Shown: positions 7,711-16,304 of the stretch, one piece after another
Numbering within the stretch: the stretch's first letter is position 1
Layout of the letters: every line of letters starts with the position of its first letter
Assembly (NCBI RefSeq): GCF_009796825.1
Contig: NZ_CP047030.1
Span: 868,001-932,000 of the forward strand
Reading direction: 5' to 3'
Length of the DNA: 64,000 nucleotides
Source of the DNA: Algibacter sp. L3A6
GTDB taxonomy: Bacteria > Bacteroidota > Bacteroidia > Flavobacteriales > Flavobacteriaceae
The notes under the pieces: model-generated
Told to the model about the DNA's origin: nothing
What the model saw: the letters and a program-made list of their open reading frames with translations, nothing else
The model's database searches: none
Position numbers and translations under genes: made by a program

Positions 7711-10347
7711 TTAAACCAAACTTGCTAAACTCGCTTTTAAAGTTTCAATTTTAGCTAAAGCATCGGCTTCTTTTTTCTTCTCGGAAGCAACAACTTGTTC
7801 TGGAGCACCGGCTACAAAACGTTCGTTAGAAAGCTTTTTCTGCACAGATTTAAGAAAACCTTCAGTATAGCTTAACTCTTCAGTAAGTTTTTTGATTTCA
7901 GCTTCAACATCAATAGCACCATCCATTGGAATGAAATACTCGTTAGATTTTACTCTAAACGTTAATGCGCCTTCCACTGGTTCTTTTACATACTCTAAAG
8001 TCTCTAAATTACCAAGCTTTGCAATAACCTCATCAAATGTAATATCTGAATTTTCATTATTAATTACAGAAAAACCAATAGCATCTTTAAAAGCTATATT
8101 TTTTTCTTTTCTAATAGTACGAATTCCAGAAATAACTTCCGAAGCAAATTCAAACTGAGCAATCAACTCCTTATTAATAGGTTTAGCTTCCGGCCATTTT
8201 GCAACAATTAAGGCTTCTTCTGGAATTCTTTCAGAAATATACTGCCAGATATCTTCCGTTAAGAAAGGCATAAATGGGTGTAATATTTTTAAATTATCTT
8301 CGAAAGCGGCCATTACCTTATTATAAGTAACCACATCAATAGGTTGTTGGTATGCTGGTTTTACAATCTCTAACAACCATCCGCAGAAATCATCGTAAAT
8401 TAATTTATAAATAGCCATTAAAGCATCGCTTAAACGGTATTTACTAAAGTGATCTTCAATTTCTACTAAAGCTGCATGAAATTTAGCTTCGTACCATTCT
8501 AATGCAATTTTACTAGAATTTGGTTGCTCAATACTATCACTCACCTCCCAAAGGTTAGTTAAGTTAAAAGCATTCCAAATTTTATTTCCAAAACCTTTAC
8601 CTTGTTGGCAAAGTGTTTCATCAAACATTAAATCGTTTCCGGCTGCTGAACTCAATAAAAGTCCAACACGAACTCCATCGGCACTGTATTGCTCAATAAG
8701 TTTTAAAGCATCAGGAGAGTTCCCTAAACTTTTACTCATTTTTCGGCGTTGCTTATCCCGAACTAAGCCGGTTAAGTATACGTTATTAAATGGTTTTTCA
8801 TCTTTATATTCGTAACCAGCAATAATCATTCTAGCTACCCAAAAGAATAAAATATCTGGACCAGTAACCAAATCGTTGGTTGGGTAATAATATTTTATTT
8901 CTTCGTTTTCTGGATTTCTAATACCATCGAAAACAGACATTGGCCATAACCAAGATGAAAACCAAGTATCCAACGCATCGGTATCTTGACGTAAATCTGC
9001 TGTTGTTAAAATAGCATTACCTGTTACTTTTTGGGCTTTTTCTAGTGCAGATTCTATATTTTCTGCAACTACAAAATCTTCTTTTCCATCACCATAGAAA
9101 TAGGCTGGAATTTGTTGTCCCCAAAGCAACTGACGAGAAATATTCCAATCGCGAATATTTTCCATCCAGTGGCGGTATGTATTTTCAAATTTCTTTGGAA
9201 ATAGTTTCACCTCAGCATTTTCACCTAAAACAGCTTCAATGGCAGGTTTTACTAATTCTTCCATTTTAAGAAACCATTGATCGCTTAAACGTGGTTCTAT
9301 TACGGCTTTTGTTCTTTCAGAAGTTCCAACCTTATTAATGTGCGTTTCCGTTTTTACTAAAACACCTAAAGCTTCCAATTCTTTTGAAACTGATTTTCTT
9401 GCTACAAAACGATCTTGACCTTCAAATTGTAAACCAAAACTATTTAAAGAAGCATCTTCATTAAAGATATCAATAACTTCTAAGTTATGCTTATCTCCTA
9501 AAACCTTATCATTTTCATCGTGTGCAGGAGTTACTTTTAAACAACCTGTACCAAATTCTAGATCAACATAATCATCTTCAATAATAGGAATGACTCTTCC
9601 GCTAATTGGAACGATAGCTTTTTTTCCACGTAAGTGAACAAAACGCTCATCGTTAGGATTAATACAAATTGCTGAATCTCCAAAAATAGTTTCCGGTCTT
9701 GTAGTTGCAATGGTTAAAACATCGTCACTACCTTCTATTTTATAATTGATATAGTATAAATTTCCTTGGCGCTCTTCATGAATAACCTCTTCATCTGATA
9801 AAGTTGTTTTAGCCTCAGGATCCCAGTTTACCATGCGGTAACCACGATAGATAAGTCCTTTTTCATGTAAATCAATAAAAACTTTTATTACGGCTTCCGA
9901 CATATCATCGTCCATAGTAAATTTTGTTCTATCCCAATCGCAAGAACAACCCAATTTTTTTAACTGCTCTAAAATTACTCCGCCATATTCATGTGTCCAT
10001 TCCCAAGCGTGTTCTAAAAACTCTTCTCTTGTTAAATCGTTTTTATCAATACCTTGCTCCTTTAATTTAGCAACAACTTTGGCTTCTGTAGCAATAGATG
10101 CATGATCGGTTCCAGGAACCCAACACGCATTTTTACCCAATAAACGAGCACGACGTATTAAAACATCTTGAATAGTATTGTTTAACATATGCCCCATGTG
10201 CAATACGCCAGTAACGTTTGGTGGCGGAATTACAATGGTGTAAGGTTCTCTGTGATCTGGTGTAGAATGAAAATAATTATTTTTCATCCAGTAGTCGTAC
10301 CACTTACTTTCTACCTGACTTGCATCATATTTTGATGGAATTTGCAT
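7711..10347 (-). CDS. valS: Valyl-tRNA synthetase
   Basis: This 878-residue class Ia synthetase charges tRNA-Val. The HIGH-type motif is in PPNVTGVLHMGHMLNN near the N-terminus. The CP1 editing domain contains TTRPETIFGDSA and DEKVLGDKHNLEVIDIF-type segments. The KMSKS loop is in RRKMSKSLGNSPD, and a C-terminal coiled-coil arm occupies the last 65 residues (KKLTEELSYTEGFLKSVQKK). The ATG at 10347 (MQIPSKYD) was preferred over an upstream TTG at 10380, because homologues start close to this position. It is monocistronic and ends at a bidirectional terminator. Confidence 0.97.
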   Translation of the reverse strand: MQIPSKYDASQVESKWYDYWMKNNYFHSTPDHREPYTIVIPPPNVTGVLHMGHMLNNTIQDVLIRRARLLGKNACWVPGTDHASIATEAKVVAKLKEQGIDKNDLTREEFLEHAWEWTHEYGGVILEQLKKLGCSCDWDRTKFTMDDDMSEAVIKVFIDLHEKGLIYRGYRMVNWDPEAKTTLSDEEVIHEERQGNLYYINYKIEGSDDVLTIATTRPETIFGDSAICINPNDERFVHLRGKKAIVPISGRVIPIIEDDYVDLEFGTGCLKVTPAHDENDKVLGDKHNLEVIDIFNEDASLNSFGLQFEGQDRFVARKSVSKELEALGVLVKTETHINKVGTSERTKAVIEPRLSDQWFLKMEELVKPAIEAVLGENAEVKLFPKKFENTYRHWMENIRDWNISRQLLWGQQIPAYFYGDGKEDFVVAENIESALEKAQKVTGNAILTTADLRQDTDALDTWFSSWLWPMSVFDGIRNPENEEIKYYYPTNDLVTGPDILFFWVARMIIAGYEYKDEKPFNNVYLTGLVRDKQRRKMSKSLGNSPDALKLIEQYSADGVRVGLLLSSAAGNDLMFDETLCQQGKGFGNKIWNAFNLTNLWEVSDSIEQPNSSKIALEWYEAKFHAALVEIEDHFSKYRLSDALMAIYKLIYDDFCGWLLEIVKPAYQQPIDVVTYNKVMAAFEDNLKILHPFMPFLTEDIWQYISERIPEEALIVAKWPEAKPINKELIAQFEFASEVISGIRTIRKEKNIAFKDAIGFSVINNENSDITFDEVIAKLGNLETLEYVKEPVEGALTFRVKSNEYFIPMDGAIDVEAEIKKLTEELSYTEGFLKSVQKKLSNERFVAGAPEQVVASEKKKEADALAKIETLKASLASLV

Positions 10348-10532
10348 ACTTTGGAATAGTTTTTGAATATTATATTGCAAAAGTACTTATATTTCTTTTT
10401 CTGTGAAAGCAATAAGCGGTATTGAAAAACATTTAAAACCAATACGCTTTTTCATTTTTAAATGAATTCGATAAAAAGGTGTCCGTACTTTGAAACAAGT
10501 TAAATATGTTAATAAACATGTAATACATCCAT

Positions 10533-10540
10533 TATTTTTG
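10533..10540 (+). promoter_or_regulatory. -7 box (TATTTTTG) upstream of DUF1573 gene
   Basis: Exact TAnnTTTG match. It lies 112 bp before the DUF1573 ATG and only 3 bp before the ATG of a small open frame. No TTG is found at the expected -33 spacing. The long distance to the annotated gene implies a 5' leader of about 100 nt. Confidence 0.45.
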
Positions 10541-10543
10541 CAG

Positions 10544-10612
10544 ATGATGGAAAAAGTGAGTATGTTTGACTTGATTTTAAAATTATTAACAATAAATTTT
10601 CCTACAATTTAG
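10544..10612 (+). CDS. Possible 22-residue leader ORF
   Basis: ATG-ATG-GAA begins a 22-codon frame closed by TAG at 10610. Its product would be a short peptide with a hydrophobic middle (MFDLILKLLTINF). It begins right after a -7 box and precedes the DUF1573 gene by 40 bp. It could be a translated leader, or chance in AT-rich DNA. There is no recognisable homologue or regulatory residue run. Confidence 0.2.
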   Translation: MMEKVSMFDLILKLLTINFPTI

Positions 10613-10652
10613 GATAACAATTGTAACCTATAGAATATTAAATATCAAAATC

Positions 10653-11069
10653 ATGAAACAAATTATTACAATTTTATTTATCGGACTAGTAAGTTTCTCG
10701 GTAAATGCACAGGCTAAAATAGAGTTTAAAACCGATACAATCGATTACGGTACTATCGAAAAAGGATCGAACGGTGTTCGTGAATTCGAGTTTACTAACA
10801 CAGGAAACGAACCATTAATTGTATCTAAAGTATCATCTAGTTGTGGTTGTACTATTCCTAAAAAACCAGATGCTCCAATTATGCCAGGAAAAACAGGTGT
10901 TATTGAAGTGAAATATGACACGAACCGTGTTAACCCAATTAGAAAAACTATTACTGTTATATCTAATGCTGAAACTCCAACAGTAGCTTTAAAAATTAAA
11001 GGCTTAGTTGTAAATGAAGTTACAGACGGTGTTTTACAGAAAAAAGATAAAAATATTGTTGAACAATAA
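10653..11069 (+). CDS. DUF1573 secreted protein
   Basis: This 138-residue protein has a signal peptide (MKQIITILFIGLVSFSVNAQA) followed by one DUF1573 domain, an immunoglobulin-like beta fold. The diagnostic run is 'DYGTIEKGSNGVREFEFTN', then SSCGCTIPK, then the 'P..PGKTGVIEVKYDT' segment. These proteins are abundant in Bacteroidota, are exported, and have no settled function. It is transcribed alone, with a terminator 21 bp after the stop. Confidence 0.9.
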   Translation: MKQIITILFIGLVSFSVNAQAKIEFKTDTIDYGTIEKGSNGVREFEFTNTGNEPLIVSKVSSSCGCTIPKKPDAPIMPGKTGVIEVKYDTNRVNPIRKTITVISNAETPTVALKIKGLVVNEVTDGVLQKKDKNIVEQ

Positions 11070-11090
11070 ACTTTATCTACAATAATTTAG

Positions 11091-11127
11091 AAAAAGGCTT
11101 AAAATCTTCAGATTTTAAGCCTTTTTT
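11091..11127. terminator. Bidirectional terminator, DUF1573 / protease gene
   Basis: AAAAAGGCTTAAAATC (11091-11106), loop TTCA, and the complementary arm (11111-11126) with A- and T-runs on either side. Its right end touches the stop codon of the convergent protease gene (11126-11128), so it serves both genes. Confidence 0.88.
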
Positions 11128-12463
11128 ATTTTAACATATCTACCAGTTTAAAACTACAACTTAAAACAGCATCTCCCCTTTCAACTTTTAACTTAATACG
11201 CTTATTGTGATCGCCGTAAAACAACTCCATTAAACCTTGTAAAGTAAATTGATGCGCGGGTTTATTGTTTACACTTAAAATAGTATCACCTACTTGTAAT
11301 CCTGCCCTATACGCAGGCGAATCTACTCGCAACTCTAAAATAACGTAAGCCGGCTTTAACCGAAGTTTATAACTCGGGCTGTAAACAATTTTGGTATTAT
11401 TTTCTACCTCATTACTTTTATTTTTAGATTTTGGTGAAATAAAACCCGTATCATCTCTTACCAAACGCACGCCATTATGCGCCAATTCTATCCCGCTTTT
11501 ATTATACCGGAAAGCCTGATTAAAGAATCTGTTTTTTTTAAGCCTTACTTTTCCTTTTCTATAATTAAAAACAATATTAAAGCGTTTTAAAATATTACCA
11601 GAAACACTACCATGCCGCTCTTTATGATCTAATGCATGCCCTATTGATGTGGTATCCGGAAATGCTACATTGGGGTTTTTAATTGTAAATTTATTTAAAT
11701 GAAAGGCTTCTATTTTAGAGCGCTTACCATAGACACTTCCACTTAATCCATGCCCTAAAAAATCTTGAAAAAACGGGGCATTAGAGTTAATACCAATAGC
11801 TTCATTTTCAAACAACCAAAGCGCATCGCTACCTCCAGAATCTATGAGCATTTTTACAGGAATATTCCTATTATCAATATCAACCGCACCATTTATATAA
11901 GGCTTATTTTTGTAAAATTCTAAATTTAACTCCTCACAATTTCTACACGATTTACGGCGGTAATCTTCTTGATTGGTAAGCTTTAAAAAGCGCTTGGTAT
12001 AATTGATTTCAACAACCAAATCTTTAAACAAATCGTAGCCAATAATACCATGTATAGGCAGTCCGAGTTTATGACTAAAATTTAAACTAGAATCGAGAAT
12101 AGCATATAAATCTTGATTGATATTAATAGCTTCTCCAATTCTAAAAATATTATTCTTAGACCGTAAAGCTTCAATAGCATCGCCTTCTCCTAAACCTCTT
12201 AGCATTATTTTTTGGGTATTTTTAATTTTTAAGGAATCGGAGATGTTCAAAAAATTAAAAACTATAGGCTTACTTACTCCTGTATCGAGCAAAAAAGACA
12301 AGGAAACACCGTTAATTTCAACAGGTATGATTATTAAGTTATTAATGAGTTTAAATTTCACCTTATCGACACCCTTCTTACTATTTACTATAAATTGATC
12401 CTGTGAATAACAAAAATTGCTACTCAAAACATATAAAATAATAACATAAAATGCCCTTTTCAT
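11126..12463 (-). CDS. Retropepsin-like aspartyl protease with C-terminal PDZ domain
   Basis: This 445-residue exported protein has a signal peptide (MKRAFYVIILYVLSSNFCYS). Two aspartic-protease half-domains follow: FLLDTGVSKPIVF near residue 58 and MLIDSGGSDALWLF near residue 205, giving the paired DTG/DSG catalytic motifs within one chain. A PDZ domain lies near residues 375-435 (DSPAYRAGLQVGDTILSVNN), probably binding peptide C-termini. A basic linker separates protease and PDZ. The paired Asp motifs suggest a periplasmic or outer-membrane-facing protease acting as a pseudo-dimer. Substrates are unknown, and no partner gene is adjacent. Confidence 0.85.
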   Translation of the reverse strand: MKRAFYVIILYVLSSNFCYSQDQFIVNSKKGVDKVKFKLINNLIIIPVEINGVSLSFLLDTGVSKPIVFNFLNISDSLKIKNTQKIMLRGLGEGDAIEALRSKNNIFRIGEAININQDLYAILDSSLNFSHKLGLPIHGIIGYDLFKDLVVEINYTKRFLKLTNQEDYRRKSCRNCEELNLEFYKNKPYINGAVDIDNRNIPVKMLIDSGGSDALWLFENEAIGINSNAPFFQDFLGHGLSGSVYGKRSKIEAFHLNKFTIKNPNVAFPDTTSIGHALDHKERHGSVSGNILKRFNIVFNYRKGKVRLKKNRFFNQAFRYNKSGIELAHNGVRLVRDDTGFISPKSKNKSNEVENNTKIVYSPSYKLRLKPAYVILELRVDSPAYRAGLQVGDTILSVNNKPAHQFTLQGLMELFYGDHNKRIKLKVERGDAVLSCSFKLVDMLK

Positions 12464-12525
12464 ATAGAATAAAAACTAATCTCTAACAATTTAGTAAACA
12501 TTATCATAACTACAGTATTAAAGCC

Positions 12526-12556
12526 TTGTTTTAAAAAATATCTAGGATTATTTTTG
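12526..12556 (+). promoter_or_regulatory. Bacteroidota promoter (TTG-N20-TATTTTTG) for aminotransferase-murB
   Basis: TTG at 12526-12528, 20 bp spacing, then TATTTTTG at 12549-12556. This is the best complete match to the TTG/TAnnTTTG promoter in the window. It lies 26 bp upstream of the ATG at 12583. Confidence 0.7.
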
Positions 12557-12582
12557 CAACTTTGCAAGTAAACACATATATA

Positions 12583-13773
12583 ATGCCAACAATATCTAAA
12601 AAAGGGCTATTAATGCCTCAGTCTCCAATCCGTAAATTAGTTCCTTTTGCAGAAGCTGCTATTAAAAAAGGGAAAACTATTTACCACTTAAACATTGGAC
12701 AACCAGATATTAAAACTCCCCAAGTTGCTCTAGATGCTGTTAAAAACAACACTCTAGAGATTATCGAATATTCTAGATCGCAAGGCTCCGATACGTATAG
12801 AGAAAAACTTACGGGCTATTATGCCAAGCATCAAATTGATGTTAAACTAGACGATATTATAGTAACTACGGGAGCTAGTGAGGCTTTACAGTTTTTATTT
12901 AGTAGTGTTATGAATCCGGGAGATGAAGTTATTATCCCAGAACCATTTTACGCAAACTACAACGCTTTTTCTATTGCAGCTGGTATAACAGTAGTGCCTG
13001 CAGTTTGTAAAATAGACGATAATTTCGCATTACCTACAATTGCTGCTTTCGAAAAATTAATTACACCGAAAACAAAAGCTATTTTAATATGTAACCCAGG
13101 CAATCCCACAGGTTACTTATACTCTAAAAAAGAAATTAATAAACTTGCGAGTATTGCAATCGAGCATGACTTGTATTTAATTGCTGATGAAGTTTACAGG
13201 GAATTTGTTTACGATGGCCATACGCATTATTCAATTTTACAAGAAAAAGGTGTAGACCAACATGCTATAATAATAGATTCTGTTTCTAAAAGATACAGTA
13301 TGTGTGGCGCACGTGTTGGCTTTTTAGTTTCTAAAAACAAAGAGGTTATGCATACCGTATTAAAGTTTGCACAAGCCAGATTAAGCCCACCAACTTATGC
13401 ACAAATAGCAAGTGAAGCAGCTTTAGAAACACCGCAAAGTTATTTTGATGATGTTATTGAAGAATATGTTGGAAGGAGAAACACTTTAATTAACGAATTA
13501 CAAAAAATCAAAGGTCTTAAGGTTGCTAAACCTCAAGGCGCTTTTTACTGTATCGTTGAATTGCCCGTAAAAAACACCGATCATTTTGCACAATGGCTTT
13601 TAGAAGAATTTGATGTAAATGGAGAAACTGTAATGGTAGCTCCTGCTGCTGGTTTTTACTCTACTCCAGGGGTTGGTTTAAACCAAATCCGTATTGCTTA
13701 CGTACTTAAAAAGGAGAGTTTAATAAAAGCTGTAAATATTTTAAAACAAGCTTTAGAAGTTTATAAAGATTAG
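12583..13773 (+). CDS. Class I/II PLP aminotransferase (aspartate-aminotransferase-like)
   Basis: This 396-residue fold-type I enzyme has IGQPDIKTP near the N-terminus, the NPGNPTGYLY segment, DEVYREFVYDG, and PLP-binding Lys236 in DSVSKRYSMCGARVG. The Arg for the substrate carboxylate is near the C-terminus (LNQIRIAYV). The pattern fits the aspartate/aromatic aminotransferase I-gamma group; the exact donor cannot be fixed. The ATG at 12583 (MPTISKKG) was chosen over upstream non-ATG codons because it follows the promoter and gives the usual start 'lS.rg..mp.SPIRKL'. Its TAG overlaps the GTG of murB. Confidence 0.93.
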   Translation: MPTISKKGLLMPQSPIRKLVPFAEAAIKKGKTIYHLNIGQPDIKTPQVALDAVKNNTLEIIEYSRSQGSDTYREKLTGYYAKHQIDVKLDDIIVTTGASEALQFLFSSVMNPGDEVIIPEPFYANYNAFSIAAGITVVPAVCKIDDNFALPTIAAFEKLITPKTKAILICNPGNPTGYLYSKKEINKLASIAIEHDLYLIADEVYREFVYDGHTHYSILQEKGVDQHAIIIDSVSKRYSMCGARVGFLVSKNKEVMHTVLKFAQARLSPPTYAQIASEAALETPQSYFDDVIEEYVGRRNTLINELQKIKGLKVAKPQGAFYCIVELPVKNTDHFAQWLLEEFDVNGETVMVAPAAGFYSTPGVGLNQIRIAYVLKKESLIKAVNILKQALEVYKD

Positions 13774-14792
13774 TGCTGGTGCAAATACTTAACAACATAT
13801 CCTTAAAACCCTATAATACGTTTGGTATTGATGCGGTTGCAAAACATTTTACATCAGTATCATCTATTAGCGATTTAAAATCAGTTCTAGCCTTAGACAA
13901 TCACCCAAACAAACTGATACTTGGCGGAGGAAGCAACTTATTGCTCACCAAAGATTACGATGGCTTGGCGCTTCATGTTAATTTAAAAGGAATTGAAATA
14001 ATTTCTGAAGATGAAAACACTGCCATTGTAAAAGCACAAGCTGGCGAAAATTGGCATGAATTTGTACTTTGGTGCTTAAAACACGATTTTGGAGGTTTAG
14101 AAAACCTATCATTAATACCAGGAAATGTTGGCACCACGCCAATACAAAACATTGGTGCTTACGGAATTGAAATAAAAGACACTTTTGAATCTTGCGAAGT
14201 TATTAATCTTGAAAGTCTTCAATTTGAAAGTTTTACAAAAGAAGATTGTAATTTTGGTTATCGCAACTCCACGTTTAAACAAGAAAATAAAGGAAAATAT
14301 ATTATTACTAGTGTGTGCTTTAAGCTTTCTAAAAAAAACCACGCACTCAATATCAATTATGGCACTATAGCCAATGAACTTGAAAATAACGGCATTACAA
14401 ACCCAACTATTCAAGATATTTCTACAGCCGTAATTGCTATACGCCAAAGTAAATTACCAGATCCAAAAGAAATTGGTAATAGTGGTAGTTTTTTTAAAAA
14501 CCCTGTAATTTCGAAATTAGAATTTAACGAATTACTAAAAAACTTCCCGAACGCACCTAGTTATCCAATATCAGAACATGAAGTAAAAGTTCCTGCAGGT
14601 TGGCTTATAGAAAAAACTGGGTTTAAAGGAAAACAATTTGGTAATTATGGCGTTCATAAAAAGCAAGCTCTAGTTTTAGTAAATTATGGTGGAGCAAAAG
14701 GTTCGGATATTTTTAATCTCTCAAAACTCATTCAAAAGACGGTAAAAAGGCTTTTTAATATTTCAATTGAAGCCGAAGTAAACATCTTATAA
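13773..14792 (+). CDS. murB: UDP-N-acetylenolpyruvoylglucosamine reductase
   Basis: This 339-residue FAD enzyme reduces UDP-GlcNAc-enolpyruvate to UDP-MurNAc in peptidoglycan synthesis. Visible features are YNTFGIDAVAKHF, the FAD-binding LGGGSNLLLT, LSLIPGNVGTTPIQNIGAYG, the catalytic-Ser region GNSGSFFKNP, and AGWLIEKTGFKGKQFG. The Glu of EAEVNIL at the very end is the probable proton donor. It is type I by length. It starts at a GTG that overlaps the TAG stop of the aminotransferase gene (TAGTG), so translation is coupled. Confidence 0.95.
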   Translation: MLVQILNNISLKPYNTFGIDAVAKHFTSVSSISDLKSVLALDNHPNKLILGGGSNLLLTKDYDGLALHVNLKGIEIISEDENTAIVKAQAGENWHEFVLWCLKHDFGGLENLSLIPGNVGTTPIQNIGAYGIEIKDTFESCEVINLESLQFESFTKEDCNFGYRNSTFKQENKGKYIITSVCFKLSKKNHALNINYGTIANELENNGITNPTIQDISTAVIAIRQSKLPDPKEIGNSGSFFKNPVISKLEFNELLKNFPNAPSYPISEHEVKVPAGWLIEKTGFKGKQFGNYGVHKKQALVLVNYGGAKGSDIFNLSKLIQKTVKRLFNISIEAEVNIL

Positions 14793-14814
14793 TTAAAAAC
14801 CATCCTAACTTTGG

Positions 14815-14822
14815 TATATTTG
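14815..14822 (+). promoter_or_regulatory. -7 box (TATATTTG) for ECF sigma/anti-sigma pair
   Basis: Exact TAnnTTTG match 23 bp before the TTG start of the sigma gene. No -33 TTG at suitable spacing. If real, the pair is read at least partly by the housekeeping sigma factor. Confidence 0.45.
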
Positions 14823-14845
14823 CATATCATAAAACCAACTTTATA

Positions 14846-15376
14846 TTGATTTCAGCTATAGAAAAAGACATAGTTTATTTATTAGAACGTGGTGATAAAA
14901 AAGCTATTACGCTATTGTATGAGAATTATGCAGACTCTCTATACGGCGTAATACAGAAAATTATTAGCGACGAGGATACGGCGCAAGATGTTCTACAAGA
15001 AACTTTTGTTAAAATTTGGCGCTACGCTAAAAAATACGATTCTAGCAAAGCCAAACTATTTACATGGCTATATCGTATAGCATATAACACGGCTATAGAT
15101 AAAGTAAGATCTCTAAAAAATAAAACAACCAAAGAAGTCCAGATAGAAACTTCAAGCGTATATAAAATAACTACGAACCAACTAAATGACGATGTTTTAG
15201 ATATACAAAAACATCTAAGCACTTTAGAAGAAAAGTATCAAATTGTAATAAATGCCCTCTTTTTTGAAGGTATGACCCAGCAAGAAGCTAGCGAAGAACT
15301 TGACATTCCGCTAGGTACTATAAAATCGAGATTAAAAATTGGATTACGAGAATTGAAAAAAATTTACAATCCTTAA
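14846..15376 (+). CDS. ECF-family RNA polymerase sigma factor
   Basis: This 176-residue sigma-70 family protein has region 2 (LYENYADSLYGVIQKI, then DTAQDVLQETFVKIWRYAKKYD and LFTWLYRIAYNTAIDKVRS) and region 4 with a helix-turn-helix (EGMTQQEASEELDIPLGTIKSRLKIG). No region 1.1 or 3. The start appears to be TTG at 14846, with no ATG upstream in frame. Twelve bp downstream is an anti-sigma factor gene, so activity is probably held by that membrane protein until a cell-envelope signal arrives. Confidence 0.93.
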   Translation: MISAIEKDIVYLLERGDKKAITLLYENYADSLYGVIQKIISDEDTAQDVLQETFVKIWRYAKKYDSSKAKLFTWLYRIAYNTAIDKVRSLKNKTTKEVQIETSSVYKITTNQLNDDVLDIQKHLSTLEEKYQIVINALFFEGMTQQEASEELDIPLGTIKSRLKIGLRELKKIYNP

Positions 15377-15388
15377 ATTATTAACGTC

Positions 15389-16177
15389 ATGAATGAAAAA
15401 ATAAGTAATTTTTTAAATTCTGGCCTATTAGAAAAATATCTAATTGGTGACACGACTTCTGTGGAAACAGAAAAAGTGGAATCTTTTATTTCAAAATACC
15501 CAGATGTACAGAATGCCTACAACAGTTTACAACATAATTTAGAAATTGTTGTAAAAACTAATGCTGTAGAAGCGCCTAAATTTATTTTAGATAATATTTT
15601 AGACGAACTAGACGAGAAACCGGTAGTAAAATTAAATACAAAAAAGAAATACAAAGCATGGTATAAGTACACCATTGCGGCGAGTCTTATAGCTTTTGTT
15701 TTTGCAGGAACCTCGTACTCGTTTTACAATCAAAACCTAAAGCTTTCTAAAGAAAACCAGGTGGTTGTAGACGAAATATTTGACCTAAGAGGTGATATTG
15801 AAAAAAACAATATGATGCTCGACAATGTAATGAGGCAACTTTTAAAACTTAACAACCCAGAAACAGAAAAGTATATCATTTCTGGTAACGAACGTGCTAA
15901 AGATTTAAAAACAGTAGCCTACATTAACCCTAAAGAAAAAACATCTATGATTGATGTGGTGTCTTTACCAAAATTACCCGAAGAGCAATGCTACCAAATT
16001 TGGGCAGACTTACAAGGGGAAATGGTGAGCTTAGGTATTTTAAATGAAACAGATCGTAAATTAATGAATTTACCTTATGCTGAAAATGCTTTAGCTTTAA
16101 ATATAACTATAGAACCAAAAGGTGGTAACACCGTCGCTTCTGTTGAAAACTCTGTTGCAGAAATAACTTTACATTAA
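15389..16177 (+). CDS. Anti-sigma factor, RskA-type
   Basis: This 262-residue protein has a cytosolic N-terminal region (residues 1-90) with a helical ASD-like segment (LEKYLIGDTTSVETEKVESF). One membrane segment follows (YTIAASLIAFVFAGTSYSF, about 93-112), then a short coiled coil, and an extracytoplasmic RskA-C-like domain ending the chain (LPKLPEEQCYQIWADLQGEM). It should bind and inhibit the sigma factor encoded 12 bp upstream. No HXXXCXXC zinc motif is present. The two genes form one operon closed by a terminator. Confidence 0.88.
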   Translation: MNEKISNFLNSGLLEKYLIGDTTSVETEKVESFISKYPDVQNAYNSLQHNLEIVVKTNAVEAPKFILDNILDELDEKPVVKLNTKKKYKAWYKYTIAASLIAFVFAGTSYSFYNQNLKLSKENQVVVDEIFDLRGDIEKNNMMLDNVMRQLLKLNNPETEKYIISGNERAKDLKTVAYINPKEKTSMIDVVSLPKLPEEQCYQIWADLQGEMVSLGILNETDRKLMNLPYAENALALNITIEPKGGNTVASVENSVAEITLH

Positions 16178-16212
16178 GTACTTTTTTAGCAACACGTAAC
16201 TAAACTAAATTC

Positions 16213-16244
16213 AAAAGCCTCATTTATTTATAAATGAGGCTTTC
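16213..16244 (+). terminator. Terminator after anti-sigma gene
   Basis: Perfect 13-bp stem AAAGCCTCATTTA (16214-16226), 4-nt loop, complement at 16231-16243. The T-run is short and interrupted (TTTC), so termination in the plus direction may be moderate. It could also help stop the convergent aquaporin transcript. Confidence 0.75.
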
Positions 16245-16304
16245 TTGCTATTAATAAAACGTCTTATACAATTTTACACAAATTGCTAATCGGGCTTATT
16301 TTTT

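Larger units (their letters stand above)
10348..10652. other. Divergent intergenic region, valS / DUF1573 gene
   Basis: This 305-bp region holds the promoters of both flanking genes. The plus-strand half has a TATTTTTG box (10533-10540), immediately followed by a 22-codon open frame (10544-10612) that ends 40 bp before the DUF1573 ATG. Nothing further is supported in the valS-proximal half. Confidence 0.5.

Noticed and set aside
11126..12463. Retropepsin-like gene as part of a retroelement
   Set aside because: There is no reverse transcriptase, integrase or terminal repeat nearby; the protein has a signal peptide and a PDZ domain.
14112..14447. Minus-strand open frame of 111 codons inside murB
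   Set aside because: It is antisense to conserved murB sequence and has no homology pattern of its own.
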